NCBI RefSeq assembly: GCF_000685075.1
Contig: NZ_BAYD01000057.1
Span: 1 to 64,000 of the forward strand
DNA from: Paraburkholderia oxyphila NBRC 105797
GTDB taxonomy: Bacteria; Pseudomonadota; Gammaproteobacteria; Burkholderiales; Burkholderiaceae
Direction: 5' to 3'
DNA: 64,000 nucleotides
The position numbers and the translations under genes were made by a program. Below, piece by piece: positions 1 through 8,116 of this stretch; the stretch's first letter is position 1; each line of letters starts with the position of its first letter. The notes under the pieces were generated by a model. That model worked only from the letters and a program-made list of their open reading frames with translations. It was not told the DNA's origin and searched no databases.

Positions 1-2
1 AA

Positions 3-755
3 ACATGGCGCCAGGCGCGCGAGGTGCCGGTGTCGGCCACGCTCTCGGCGGTGACGTTCGCCGATGCGCAGCACGGCTGGGCAGTGGGTCAGTGGGGCGT
101 GATCCTCGCAACCCGCGACGGCGGCGAGAGGTGGCAGAAGCAGCGTATGGACCTCGCAGTGGACCAGCCGCTGTTCTCGGTGCTGTTCACGAGCGCGCAG
201 GACGGCATTGCCGTGGGGCTGTGGTCGCTGATGCTCGCCACGCACGACGGTGGCAAGACGTGGACCAAAGTGACGGTGCCGAAGCCGCCAGGCGCCGGCA
301 GGGCGGACCGCAACCTGTACCACGTCTTCGCGGACAAGCAGGGCGCGCTCTACATCGACTCGGAGCAGGGCATGGTGCTCAAGTCGACTGATAGCGGCGC
401 GACCTGGAGCTATCTGCCGACCGGCGGCAAGGGCACGCTGTGGGCAGGCGTGGCGCTGCCCGACGGGCGCATTGTCGTGGGCGGGCTGCTCGGCAGCCTG
501 TACCAGAGCAGCGATGGCGGGGCGACGTGGACCTCGCTGAACGCCAACACGAAGAGTTCGATCACCGACCTCGTGGTGACCGGAAACGGGCTGCTGGGCG
601 TCGGGCTCGACGGACTGCTGTTGAAGCAGGGGGCGGGCGCCAGGTGGTTCGAAGTCGCGCAGCGCCCGGATCGCGCGACACTCACTGCGGTCGTGATTGC
701 GGGCGATGGAAAACCGGTTTGGTTTTCACAGGACGGCGTGCTCGCCGGGCGTTGA
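3..755 (+). CDS. YCF48/BNR-type repeat protein, 5' end outside the window
   Basis: The frame is open to the left edge, so this is the C-terminal part of a longer gene; an internal GTG at 24 is probably not the start. About 250 residues are visible. They hold at least four repeats of roughly 40-50 residues that end in Asp-box-like signatures (RDGGERW, HDGGKTW, TDSGATW, SDGGATW), each preceded by a GWAVG or GIAVG-like strand. This is the pattern of YCF48 / photosystem II assembly-factor-like and sialidase-type beta-propellers. In Burkholderiales such proteins are usually exported and often sit beside RND-type transporters, but the upstream neighbour cannot be seen here. The biochemical role in non-phototrophs is not established. 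Family call is firm; function is not. Confidence 0.8.
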   Translation, partial: TWRQAREVPVSATLSAVTFADAQHGWAVGQWGVILATRDGGERWQKQRMDLAVDQPLFSVLFTSAQDGIAVGLWSLMLATHDGGKTWTKVTVPKPPGAGRADRNLYHVFADKQGALYIDSEQGMVLKSTDSGATWSYLPTGGKGTLWAGVALPDGRIVVGGLLGSLYQSSDGGATWTSLNANTKSSITDLVVTGNGLLGVGLDGLLLKQGAGARWFEVAQRPDRATLTAVVIAGDGKPVWFSQDGVLAGR

Positions 756-987
756 AGCAACTCCGGCCTGAAGCGGACTCGCACCGGCCGCCCACGCGCT
801 GCCGGCGCGCCGTCCCGAAGCCCGACGCCCTACCCATCGCCCCCGAATATCCTCTAAAGTTCCGGGCTCATGCGGCCGATATCCCGGTTATCGAGTGGAA
901 GGATTCGTCTCAGCTCCGCCTGTGGCGCTTTCATCGAGCAGTGGCATCGACTCAATCCAGAAGTCGCAGCCCGAACCGAGGTGGCCC

Positions 988-2016
988 ATGAGCCAAGCGC
1001 CGAACTCCTTGCCTCATTCGCAATTCGATACCCACGGCTTGCCGCGGTCTCAGCAGTTTGCCGCGTGGCGCGAGGCGGTCAACGTCGTGTTCGATACCCA
1101 AACCATGGAGGCGCGAGACACCGGCTTCCAGACCAGCGTAAGCGCGTATCTGGTCGCGGACGTGGTGCTGGGAACGATACGCACGGGTGCGCAACGCTAC
1201 GACCGCTCGAACGCGAAGATCGGGCGCGACGGCCACGACCAATATGTCTTGCAGTTCTATCTGGGCGGCAGTTGCCGCGTGCGTGACGGCGCTCAGCAGG
1301 CGTGTACCCGGCCTGGCGACCTGTTCATCGTCGATGCGGCCCAGCCGCTCGCGACCGAGACCACGCGCAGCGAATTCCTGAATCTGGCGGTGCCGCGACG
1401 CCTGCTGTCTCCCTTGCTGAACGCACCGGACCAGCACAGCATGCGGGTGCTGCGCGGCACCGAGCCCACGGTTGCACTGCTGCGCGAGCATTTGAGCGCG
1501 CTCTACCGTCACGCGCCCCAGATGACGCAGGCGAGCGCCCTGGCCGTTCTGCCCGCGACCTTGCAGCTTGCCGCTTCGGCCATCAACGCCAGCGTGAATC
1601 CGGAGCACCTGCCGGCCGTGCAGCAGTGTGTCTTCGTTTCGATTTGCCGCTATCTGGAGGAGCACCTGAGCGCGCCGCAACTGAGCGCCGAGCAGGTGGG
1701 GTTCGCGTTCGGCATCTCGCGGGCCACGCTGTACCGGCTGTTCGAGAAGGAAGGCGGTTTCGCGACCTACGTGCGGGAGCGCCGCTTGCGCCGCTGCCGC
1801 GAGATGCTCGCCGACCCGGCGCGCAGCGCAATGTCCATTGCCGATATTGCCGCCGCGCACGGCTTCACGGATGCCGCGAACTTTGCCCGTGCCTTCCACC
1901 GCTCGATTGGCCTGTCTCCTCGCGCCGTGCGCATGCTGGCGCTGAATGGCAGTGCCGGGCCCGCGCAAAACGCCTCTGTGGACGACTGGCGCTACTGGAT
2001 GTCCCTGATGCGTTGA
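988..2016 (+). CDS. AraC family transcriptional regulator
   Basis: 342 residues when started at the ATG at 988; the open frame reaches further upstream to 895, but that part is low-complexity and unlike the family. The N-terminal two thirds match the AraC-binding-like (cupin-related) domain seen in FeaR-type activators, with a typical DQYVLQFYLGG strand and a PGDLFIVDAAQP turn. The C-terminal 100 residues form the double helix-turn-helix DNA-binding domain: FGISRATLYRLF for the first recognition helix and the conserved IADIAAAHGFTDAANFARAF for the second. It is a cytosolic activator or repressor that binds a small effector. It stands alone: the 5' neighbour ends 230 nt away and a small hypothetical gene follows after 178 nt, so its target is not obvious. 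Confidence 0.9.
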   Translation: MSQAPNSLPHSQFDTHGLPRSQQFAAWREAVNVVFDTQTMEARDTGFQTSVSAYLVADVVLGTIRTGAQRYDRSNAKIGRDGHDQYVLQFYLGGSCRVRDGAQQACTRPGDLFIVDAAQPLATETTRSEFLNLAVPRRLLSPLLNAPDQHSMRVLRGTEPTVALLREHLSALYRHAPQMTQASALAVLPATLQLAASAINASVNPEHLPAVQQCVFVSICRYLEEHLSAPQLSAEQVGFAFGISRATLYRLFEKEGGFATYVRERRLRRCREMLADPARSAMSIADIAAAHGFTDAANFARAFHRSIGLSPRAVRMLALNGSAGPAQNASVDDWRYWMSLMR

Positions 2017-2194
2017 GCCAGGTCGGCGCAGTTCGCCCTGGCATTCGCGCCACGGTTCATGCGTGAGACATCGCGACAAGTATTTGAGACGTACGGACAG
2101 GTTTGGCTGTCACCCCCCTTACAATCGTTGCTCCCACGTGCCGGCTCCTGCAAAGATGCCGGCATCTGCGAGATCGGCGCAGAACGGGGGCAAA

Positions 2195-2494
2195 ATGAAA
2201 AAGAACCAGAGAAAGCCGCGGCAAGGCGGCTTGTATAACTACGAGTCCGCCTGGTCGCTCGAACTCGCGCGCGGCGCATCGCATATCGCCAGCACGCTTT
2301 CGGCTGCGACGCTGCAAGCGGCCGTGCACGAAGTCGTGCAAGAGTTCGTCGCGGCGCAAGGCAGCGCGGAACTGGACGCCTTTTGCTGGCTACTGGCTGA
2401 GCGGCTCGACAAGCGAGGCTGCGCCGCGGGCGCGATGCAGGCGAGAGACCTTGATACGTCCCGCCTGATGCGAGAGCGGGTTGGCCAGACGTGA
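2195..2494 (+). CDS. Small hypothetical protein (99 aa)
   Basis: Not recognised. The start chosen is the ATG at 2195 behind a G-rich ACGGGGG stretch; the upstream extension of the same frame back to 2063 is not protein-like. The product starts with a basic segment (KKNQRKPRQGG), then a mostly helical acidic-amphipathic region (WSLELARGASHIASTLSAA, EFVAAQGSAELDAFCWLLAE) and no signal peptide or membrane segment, so it is probably a small cytosolic protein. Base use in the coding frame fits the neighbours. It lies alone between the AraC gene and an MFS gene, both on the same strand but more than 170 nt away. Confidence that it is a gene is moderate. Confidence 0.55.
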   Translation: MKKNQRKPRQGGLYNYESAWSLELARGASHIASTLSAATLQAAVHEVVQEFVAAQGSAELDAFCWLLAERLDKRGCAAGAMQARDLDTSRLMRERVGQT

Positions 2495-2865
2495 GACAGA
2501 AAGAATCATAAGAGCCGCACATAGCATTGACACCCTGACCGGCCGCATTAAAGTCGAACCCGGATTCGGCAAAACGAAAATGCATGGCGTCGACCCTATT
2601 GGCCAATATTCGTCACGTCTGCGCCATAAATCGAGCGAATTTGGGTTTCAACCAGGTGCCTTGATGCTCCGGTACAAATAAGCTGCAAGCTGTGCCGCAT
2701 ATCGACGCCTCCGGCGGCGGTCTGCTGCGTCTCGCGTGTCCCGCGCCGCCAGAATGATGACGACGCAAGGATCTGCGCCGGGGAGGCAGCATGCGCTTCG
2801 CATCGCGCGCGAAACATCGGCCATTTGCTTCCAATATGCTTACAAAAAGGGTGTGAGGTATTTCG
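2495..2865. other. Intergenic stretch without a recognisable gene
   Basis: 370 nt between the small hypothetical gene and the MFS gene. Short frames on both strands lack ribosome-binding sites and have no family resemblance. It presumably carries the MFS promoter, but no convincing -35/-10 pair stands out. Confidence 0.5.
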
Positions 2866-4263
2866 ATGTCAATAGAAAAATCCGCGGAAATCGCCGCCCG
2901 ATTCGACCGGCTGCCGCCGTCGTTCACGGTCTGGTCGATGGTGATCCTGCTTTCGCTCGGCGGGGTATTCGAGTTTTATGACCTGTTCTTCACCGGCTAT
3001 GTCGCGCCGGGCATGGTGCATTCGGGCCTCTTCACGCCCGAATCGCTCGGCTTCTTTTCCGCGCTCGGGCCGCTCAAGGTCGCCGGCTTCGGCACCTTCG
3101 TGTTCTCCACGTTCGCGGGGCTGTGGGTCGGCGCACTCGTATTCGGCCAGGTGGCCGACCGGTTCGGGCGCCGCATCATCTTCACGTGGTCGCTGATCTG
3201 GTACATCGCCTGCACGGGCATCATGGCGTTCCAGACGACCGGCATGGGGCTCAACATCTGGCGCTTCATCGCCGGCATCGGCATCGGCATCGAACTGGTC
3301 ACGATCGACACGTACATCTCGGAGCTGATTCCGAGCGCCGAGCGCGGCCGCGCCTATGCGGTCAACCAGTTCATCACGTTCAGCGTGGTGCCGGTGGTGG
3401 CCTTCCTCGCGTACATCCTGAAGGACACGCAGCCGCTCGGGCTCGACTACTGGCGCGTCGTGATCCTGATCGGCTCGGTGGGCGCGGTGGTGGTGTGGTT
3501 CCTGCGGCGCAACATTCCGGAAAGCCCGCGCTGGCTCGCGCGCCACGGGCGCGTGGATGAAGCGGAGCAGATCGTCGCCGGGATCGAGCGCCGCGTGTCC
3601 GCCGAAAAGCGCATTACGCTGCCGCCGCCCGGGGCCATTCAGCTCGAAAAGGGTGGCCGCGGCTCGCTTGGCGAAGTGCTGCGCCCGCCGTATTTGCGCC
3701 GCACGGTGATTCTCTCGATCTTCAACATGGCGCAGGTGATCGGCTTTTACGGCTTCGCGGCGTGGGTGCCGACGCTCTTGATCGCGCGCGGCATTCACGT
3801 GACGCAGAGTCTCGCCTACGCCTTCGTGATCGCGATCGCGAATCCGTTCGGCCCGCTCATTGGCGTCTGGTTCGCCGACAAGCTCGAGCGCAAGACCCAG
3901 ATCGTCGGTGGCCTGCTGGTCATGGCGATCGTCATCGCGCTCTTCGCGCAGGCCTCGCAGCCGGGCGTGCTGATCGTGCTGGGCGTGCTCTTCACGCTGG
4001 CGTCGAACGTGATGTCCTATGCCTACCACGGCTACCAGGCCGAGCTCTATCCCACGCGCGTGCGCGCTCGCGCAGTGGGCTTCGTGTACTCGTGGAGCCG
4101 GATCGCCGCGGCGTTCGCGGGGCTCGCGATCGGCATTCTGCTGCATCACTACGGCGTGCCGGGCGTGGCGATCTTCATCGGCGTGGCCATGTTCGTGGGC
4201 ATCGTGATGATTCTGCTCGGGCCGAATACGCGCGGCCTCTCGCTCGAAGATATCAGCCACTGA
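2866..4263 (+). CDS. MFS transporter (sugar/organic-acid porter type)
   Basis: 465 residues, 12 predicted membrane helices, inner membrane. Family signatures are clear: the loop 2-3 motif DRFGRR (near residue 105), PESPRWLARHGR after helix 6 (typical of the sugar-porter/OCT-like branch) and YQAELYPTRVRARAVG before helix 10. The first helix region contains EFYDLFFTGYVAPG, an acidic residue typical of proton-coupled members. A GAGG-type ribosome-binding site lies 8 nt before the ATG. The gene is closely related to the MFS gene at 18.0 kb, sharing the same helix-1 and central-loop wording, so the two likely move related carboxylates or amino-acid-like substrates. A GC-rich hairpin follows the stop. 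Substrate cannot be read from the sequence. Confidence 0.88.
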   Translation: MSIEKSAEIAARFDRLPPSFTVWSMVILLSLGGVFEFYDLFFTGYVAPGMVHSGLFTPESLGFFSALGPLKVAGFGTFVFSTFAGLWVGALVFGQVADRFGRRIIFTWSLIWYIACTGIMAFQTTGMGLNIWRFIAGIGIGIELVTIDTYISELIPSAERGRAYAVNQFITFSVVPVVAFLAYILKDTQPLGLDYWRVVILIGSVGAVVVWFLRRNIPESPRWLARHGRVDEAEQIVAGIERRVSAEKRITLPPPGAIQLEKGGRGSLGEVLRPPYLRRTVILSIFNMAQVIGFYGFAAWVPTLLIARGIHVTQSLAYAFVIAIANPFGPLIGVWFADKLERKTQIVGGLLVMAIVIALFAQASQPGVLIVLGVLFTLASNVMSYAYHGYQAELYPTRVRARAVGFVYSWSRIAAAFAGLAIGILLHHYGVPGVAIFIGVAMFVGIVMILLGPNTRGLSLEDISH

Positions 4264-4273
4264 ACGCATCAAT

Positions 4274-4309
4274 GCCGCCGCGTGCCGCAGTGTGATGCGG
4301 CGCGGCGGC
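4274..4309 (+). terminator. Strong GC hairpin after the MFS gene, no T tract
   Basis: Arms GCCGCCGC / GCGGCGGC extended by GCCGCA / TGCGGC around a 6-nt GTGTGA loop, with a 2-nt bulge. It starts 10 nt after the MFS stop. There is no run of T behind it, so it may stabilise a 3' end or slow polymerase rather than act as a classic intrinsic terminator. The rest of the 360-nt gap to the next gene holds no gene I can support. Confidence 0.5.
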
Positions 4310-4623
4310 GCGGCGGCGCGGCGCTACCCTCAGCGCCGCGCTTCTCGCGCAGACGCCGCAATTCGCCTCGGCGCCAACGTGAAAAAGCTCGCCTCCAGAC
4401 GGACTATTACAGGACGCTGCCCGTCGTCTCGCCGGCTCTTGATTGTGCCGATTTCGTCATTTACGGCGTAGAACGGCATCAAGACGCTGATTTTATTCTT
4501 GTCGAGAATGTCGGCTGAAGGATGCCGGAGATAAGGCATGGATTAAATCGGTGTCGTTCTTCTCTGGGCGATCCATGGACGATCCGGCAAAGCCAATAAC
4601 GAATAATAAAGGAGGCAGCGTCG

Positions 4624-6255
4624 ATGAAGCAGAACCCTGGCCGCCGGCCATCATTCAGGTATGCAAATGGGGTGGTCGCCGCAATCGTGACCTTCTCGGC
4701 AATGGCCGCCCATCACGTACGGGCTGCCGAGAGCACCCTGGTGTACTGTTCGGAGGGCAGCCCAGGAGGATTTGATCCGGCGCAGTACACGACTGGGACC
4801 GACTTTACCGCGAACACGTTCACCGTCTACAACCGCCTTGTCGAGTTCGAGCGCGGCGGCACCAGGGTCGAGCCCGGCCTTGCGCAATCGTGGGACGTTT
4901 CCCCCGACGGCAAGACCTATACGTTTCATCTGCGCCACGGCGTGAAGTTTCAGACCACCGCGTTCTTCAAGCCCACGCGAGAGTTCAACGCCGACGATGT
5001 CGTGTTCACGTTCCAGCGCATGCTCGACCCGAACCAGCCGTTTCGCAAGGCGTATCCGGTGTCGTTCCCGTACTTCACCGACATGGGCCTCGACAAGCTG
5101 ATCGCGAAAGTCGAGAAGGTCGATCCGTATACCGTGAAGTTCACGCTGAATGAGCCCAACGCGCCGTTCATCCAGAACGTGGCAATGGAGTTTGCCTCGA
5201 TTTTGTCGGCGCAATACGCGGACCAGTTGTTGAAGGCCGGCAAGGCCGCCGACATCAACCAGTATCCAGTGGGCACAGGCCCCTTTATCTTCAAGAGCTA
5301 TACGAAGGACGCGACCATTCGTTTCGATGGCAATCCTGATTACTGGAAACCGGGCGCGGTGAAGCTCTCGAAGCTGATCTTTTCGATCACGCCCGATGCC
5401 AGCGTGCGCGTACAGAAGCTCAAGCGCGACGAATGCCAGGTCATGAGCTATCCGCGCCCGGCCGATATCGGGCCGCTGAAGAGCAGCGCGGATATCGACG
5501 TTCCGTCGCAGCCGGGCTTCAACCTTGGCTATCTCGCGTACAACTTCGAGCGCAAGCCGTTCGACAAGGTCGAAGTGCGCAAGGCGCTCGACATGGCGAT
5601 CAACAAGAAGGCGATTCTGGAATCGGTGTATCAAGGCGCAGGGCAGGCCGCCACCGCGCCCATGCCGCCGACGCAGTGGTCATACGATCCGGGTCTTGAG
5701 ACGTCGTCCTATGATCCTGCCAACGCGAAGGCGTTGCTCGCCAGGGCGGGCTTTCCGAACGGCTTGGAGATGACGCTCTGGGCGATGCCTGTCCAGCGTC
5801 CCTACAATCCGAACGCGCGTCTCATGGCCGAGATGATCCAGGCCGACTGGGCGAAGATCGGCGTGAAAGCGAAGATCGTCACCTATGAGTGGGGCGAGTA
5901 CATCAAACGCGCTCACGCAGGGGAGCAGGACAGCATGCTGATCGGCTTCACGGGCGATAACGGTGATCCGGACAACTGGCTGGGAACGCTGCTCGGTTGC
6001 GATTCTGTGCACGGCAACAACTTTGCGCACTGGTGCTACAAGCCGTTCGACGACCTGGTCCAGAGGGGCAGGGCGGCAACGGATCTCAATGCGCGGACAA
6101 AAATCTATACCCAAGCGCAACAGATTTTCGCGCAGCAATTGCCATTCTCACCGATCGCCAACTCGACGGTCTATCAACCGGCTCGCAAGAGCGTGGTCGA
6201 CATGCGCATCGAGCCGCTCGGGTATGTGCGTTTCGATGGCGTTAGCGTGAAGTAG
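4624..6255 (+). CDS. Dipeptide/oligopeptide ABC transporter substrate-binding protein (DppA-like)
   Basis: 543 residues, SBP family 5. An N-terminal signal peptide with a positively charged start, a hydrophobic stretch (VVAAIVTFSAMAA) and a likely cut after HHVRA exports it to the periplasm. The mature part opens with TLVYCSEGSPGGFDPA and contains the family signature around residues 90-115 (VEPGLAQSWDVSPDGKTYTF). The ligand pocket elements FTGDNGDPDNWL and the two Cys residues of LGCDSVHGNNFAHWCY match DppA-type binders of dipeptides or haem. A very good AAAGGAGG site precedes the ATG. No permease or ATPase gene is adjacent. The M24 peptidase behind it suggests uptake followed by cleavage of peptide or peptide-like ligands. 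Confidence 0.9.
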   Translation: MKQNPGRRPSFRYANGVVAAIVTFSAMAAHHVRAAESTLVYCSEGSPGGFDPAQYTTGTDFTANTFTVYNRLVEFERGGTRVEPGLAQSWDVSPDGKTYTFHLRHGVKFQTTAFFKPTREFNADDVVFTFQRMLDPNQPFRKAYPVSFPYFTDMGLDKLIAKVEKVDPYTVKFTLNEPNAPFIQNVAMEFASILSAQYADQLLKAGKAADINQYPVGTGPFIFKSYTKDATIRFDGNPDYWKPGAVKLSKLIFSITPDASVRVQKLKRDECQVMSYPRPADIGPLKSSADIDVPSQPGFNLGYLAYNFERKPFDKVEVRKALDMAINKKAILESVYQGAGQAATAPMPPTQWSYDPGLETSSYDPANAKALLARAGFPNGLEMTLWAMPVQRPYNPNARLMAEMIQADWAKIGVKAKIVTYEWGEYIKRAHAGEQDSMLIGFTGDNGDPDNWLGTLLGCDSVHGNNFAHWCYKPFDDLVQRGRAATDLNARTKIYTQAQQIFAQQLPFSPIANSTVYQPARKSVVDMRIEPLGYVRFDGVSVK

Positions 6256-6314
6256 AGCGTATTGTCGCGCAGTATTCATCGAAATTGTTTGAAACCTATG
6301 TCTTGGAGCGAAGC

Positions 6315-7526
6315 ATGACTATTGGTGTTGGTGGGTCGAGCGCGGAAATCGAACTGGACAAGCTGCACGATATGACGCAGGGTGTGGCGCCGATCGGCAA
6401 CGGCGAATATTTCGACCGAATCGCGCTCGCGCAAAAGCTGATGCGGGACGCGGGTATCGATGCCATGCTGGTCGATGCCAACAGCAACATGCTCTATTTC
6501 ACCGGCATTTCATGGCACCGCAGCGAGCGGTTGGTGGCGGCGATCATTCCTGCCCGGGGAGAAGTCAGGTACCTCGTGCCCGCTTTCGAAAAAGGCACTT
6601 TCGACAGCATGCTGAAGATCCCGGGAAAGATCGACCTATGGGACGAACACGAAGCCCCCTGGCTGCACGCCATACGGATCATTCGGGATATGGGCATCCA
6701 CGCGGGTACGCTCGCGCTCGACGAGACTTCTCCCTTCCTGACCTACGAGCGACTGCGCGAGCACGCGGACGGTCTTGCGATTGTGGGCGCGGCCAGGATC
6801 ACCACGGTTTGCCGCAGGAAGAAGTCGCGCACGGAAATCGCTTTGCTTCAGCGTGCGAACGACATGACGTTGCGTGTCCATCAGGCCGTTGCGCGCATTT
6901 TGCGTGAAGGCATCAGTACTGGCGAAGTCGCCGAATTCATCGATAAAGCCCACCGCAAGGTGGGTGCGCGACGCGGCTCCACTTTCTGCATCGTCCTGTT
7001 CGGTGGCGACACGGCGTTCCCGCACGGTGTCAATGCGGCCAAGGTGCTCGAAGGCAACGACATGGTGTTGATCGATACCGGCTGCCAGTTGCACGGTTAT
7101 TGCTCGGACATTACCCGGACCTACGTGTTCGGAACTCCCAGTGACCGGCAGCGTGAAGTCTGGGAGCACGAACAGCAGGCGCAGCGCCGTGCGTTCGAAG
7201 CGGCGCAAATCGGCAGGCCAGCCGAATCGGTCGATGCCGCCGTGCGCGAGTATCTCAAGAGCGTTGGCTACCGCGACAACTACGGGTTGCCGGGCTTGCC
7301 ACACCGCACCGGGCATGGAATTGGCCTCGAACTGCACGAACATCCCTATCTGGTGAGAGGGAACAGCGTGGCACTGGAGGAGGGCATGTGCTTCAGCATT
7401 GAACCGATGCTGTGCGTGCCCGGCGAATTTGGCATCCGGCATGAGGACCATGCCTACATGACGCAAAGCGGTCCGCAATGGTTCACGCAGCCGGCAGTGT
7501 CAATCGACAATCCGTTCGACGAGTGA
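6315..7526 (+). CDS. M24 family metallopeptidase (Xaa-Pro dipeptidase/aminopeptidase-like)
   Basis: 403 residues from the ATG at 6315, which has GGAG 6 nt upstream; an ATG 30 nt earlier lacks such a site. The N-terminal creatinase-like domain covers about residues 25-165 and the pita-bread catalytic domain the rest. The five dinuclear-metal ligands are visible: Asp in LIDTGCQLHGY, Asp in CSDITRTYVFG, His in HRTGHGIGLELHEH, Glu in CFSIEPML and Glu in GIRHEDHAYM. It should hydrolyse X-Pro or related amide bonds in the cytosol. It begins 59 nt after the DppA-like gene on the same strand, so the two are probably co-transcribed. Members of this family also include creatinase and hydrolases of osmolytes, so the exact substrate is open. 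Confidence 0.9.
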   Translation: MTIGVGGSSAEIELDKLHDMTQGVAPIGNGEYFDRIALAQKLMRDAGIDAMLVDANSNMLYFTGISWHRSERLVAAIIPARGEVRYLVPAFEKGTFDSMLKIPGKIDLWDEHEAPWLHAIRIIRDMGIHAGTLALDETSPFLTYERLREHADGLAIVGAARITTVCRRKKSRTEIALLQRANDMTLRVHQAVARILREGISTGEVAEFIDKAHRKVGARRGSTFCIVLFGGDTAFPHGVNAAKVLEGNDMVLIDTGCQLHGYCSDITRTYVFGTPSDRQREVWEHEQQAQRRAFEAAQIGRPAESVDAAVREYLKSVGYRDNYGLPGLPHRTGHGIGLELHEHPYLVRGNSVALEEGMCFSIEPMLCVPGEFGIRHEDHAYMTQSGPQWFTQPAVSIDNPFDE

Positions 7527-7579
7527 TGCCGCGCCGGACTTTCCGGTACAGAGATTGATTTGACGAGCAGTCCTTTCAG

Positions 7580-7611
7580 AGAGCGGCCCGGCGTAAGCCG
7601 GACCGCTCTTT
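7580..7611 (+). terminator. Intrinsic terminator after the M24 peptidase gene
   Basis: Stem AGAGCGG-C-CCGGC paired with GCCGG-A-CCGCTCT around a GTAA tetraloop, 13 positions with a single C-A mismatch, followed by a short TTTC. It starts 53 nt after the stop codon and should end the binding-protein/peptidase transcript. Confidence 0.7.
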
Positions 7612-7819
7612 CAACATGGTGTTGCTGAAAACCCGCGGGCGGTAAGCGTTCGCAGGTCTTCTTGACTGTCGGGTTACGGCATCGCGTCCAGAATTTCTCA
7701 ACGGTTCAAATCGGGTTCTTCAAAATAAAGGTGTGCCGCTATAGATAGCCGGGCGCACGCATGCGTGATATGCGTATTGCGTAGTTAATGGCTGGTATTA
7801 ACGGCTCTAAAACTCTGTC

Positions 7820-7849
7820 TTGACAAAGCGCTGCAACACCCTCTATTTT
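7820..7849 (+). promoter_or_regulatory. Candidate sigma-70 promoter for the S10 peptidase gene
   Basis: TTGACA at 7820-7825 and TATTTT at 7844-7849 with an 18-nt spacer, inside a 400-nt stretch that is much richer in A and T than its surroundings. It would give a leader of about 260 nt before the start codon at 8117. The region from 7612 to 8116 contains no gene I can support. Confidence 0.4.
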
Positions 7850-8116
7850 TCCTCTGCCACGATTCATTACTAAATATTTCATATGGGTATTCGGGGGAAA
7901 CGGTATAAGTTTCCGGAATTATCTGATTCATATAGTTAGTTATCCTGAATAATTGCCGATTCGGTAAATTGAATTAAAACGGTCAGAAAATAGAAAGCTT
8001 ATTGTCAGCCGCGGTTGTGTCGGCGATTCCTGCATGTGCAGTCTGTTTTCCCTAATGCGTTTCCCCGGCGAAAGCGGCCTTTGTGTAGCGGTATTTCACC
8101 ATTCACAGGGACAGAA

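Noticed and set aside
2869..4272. Long minus-strand open frame (467 codons) opposite the MFS gene
   Set aside because: Composed of Arg, His, Asp and Glu strings typical of the antisense of a GC-rich membrane protein gene; no family likeness and no ribosome-binding site.
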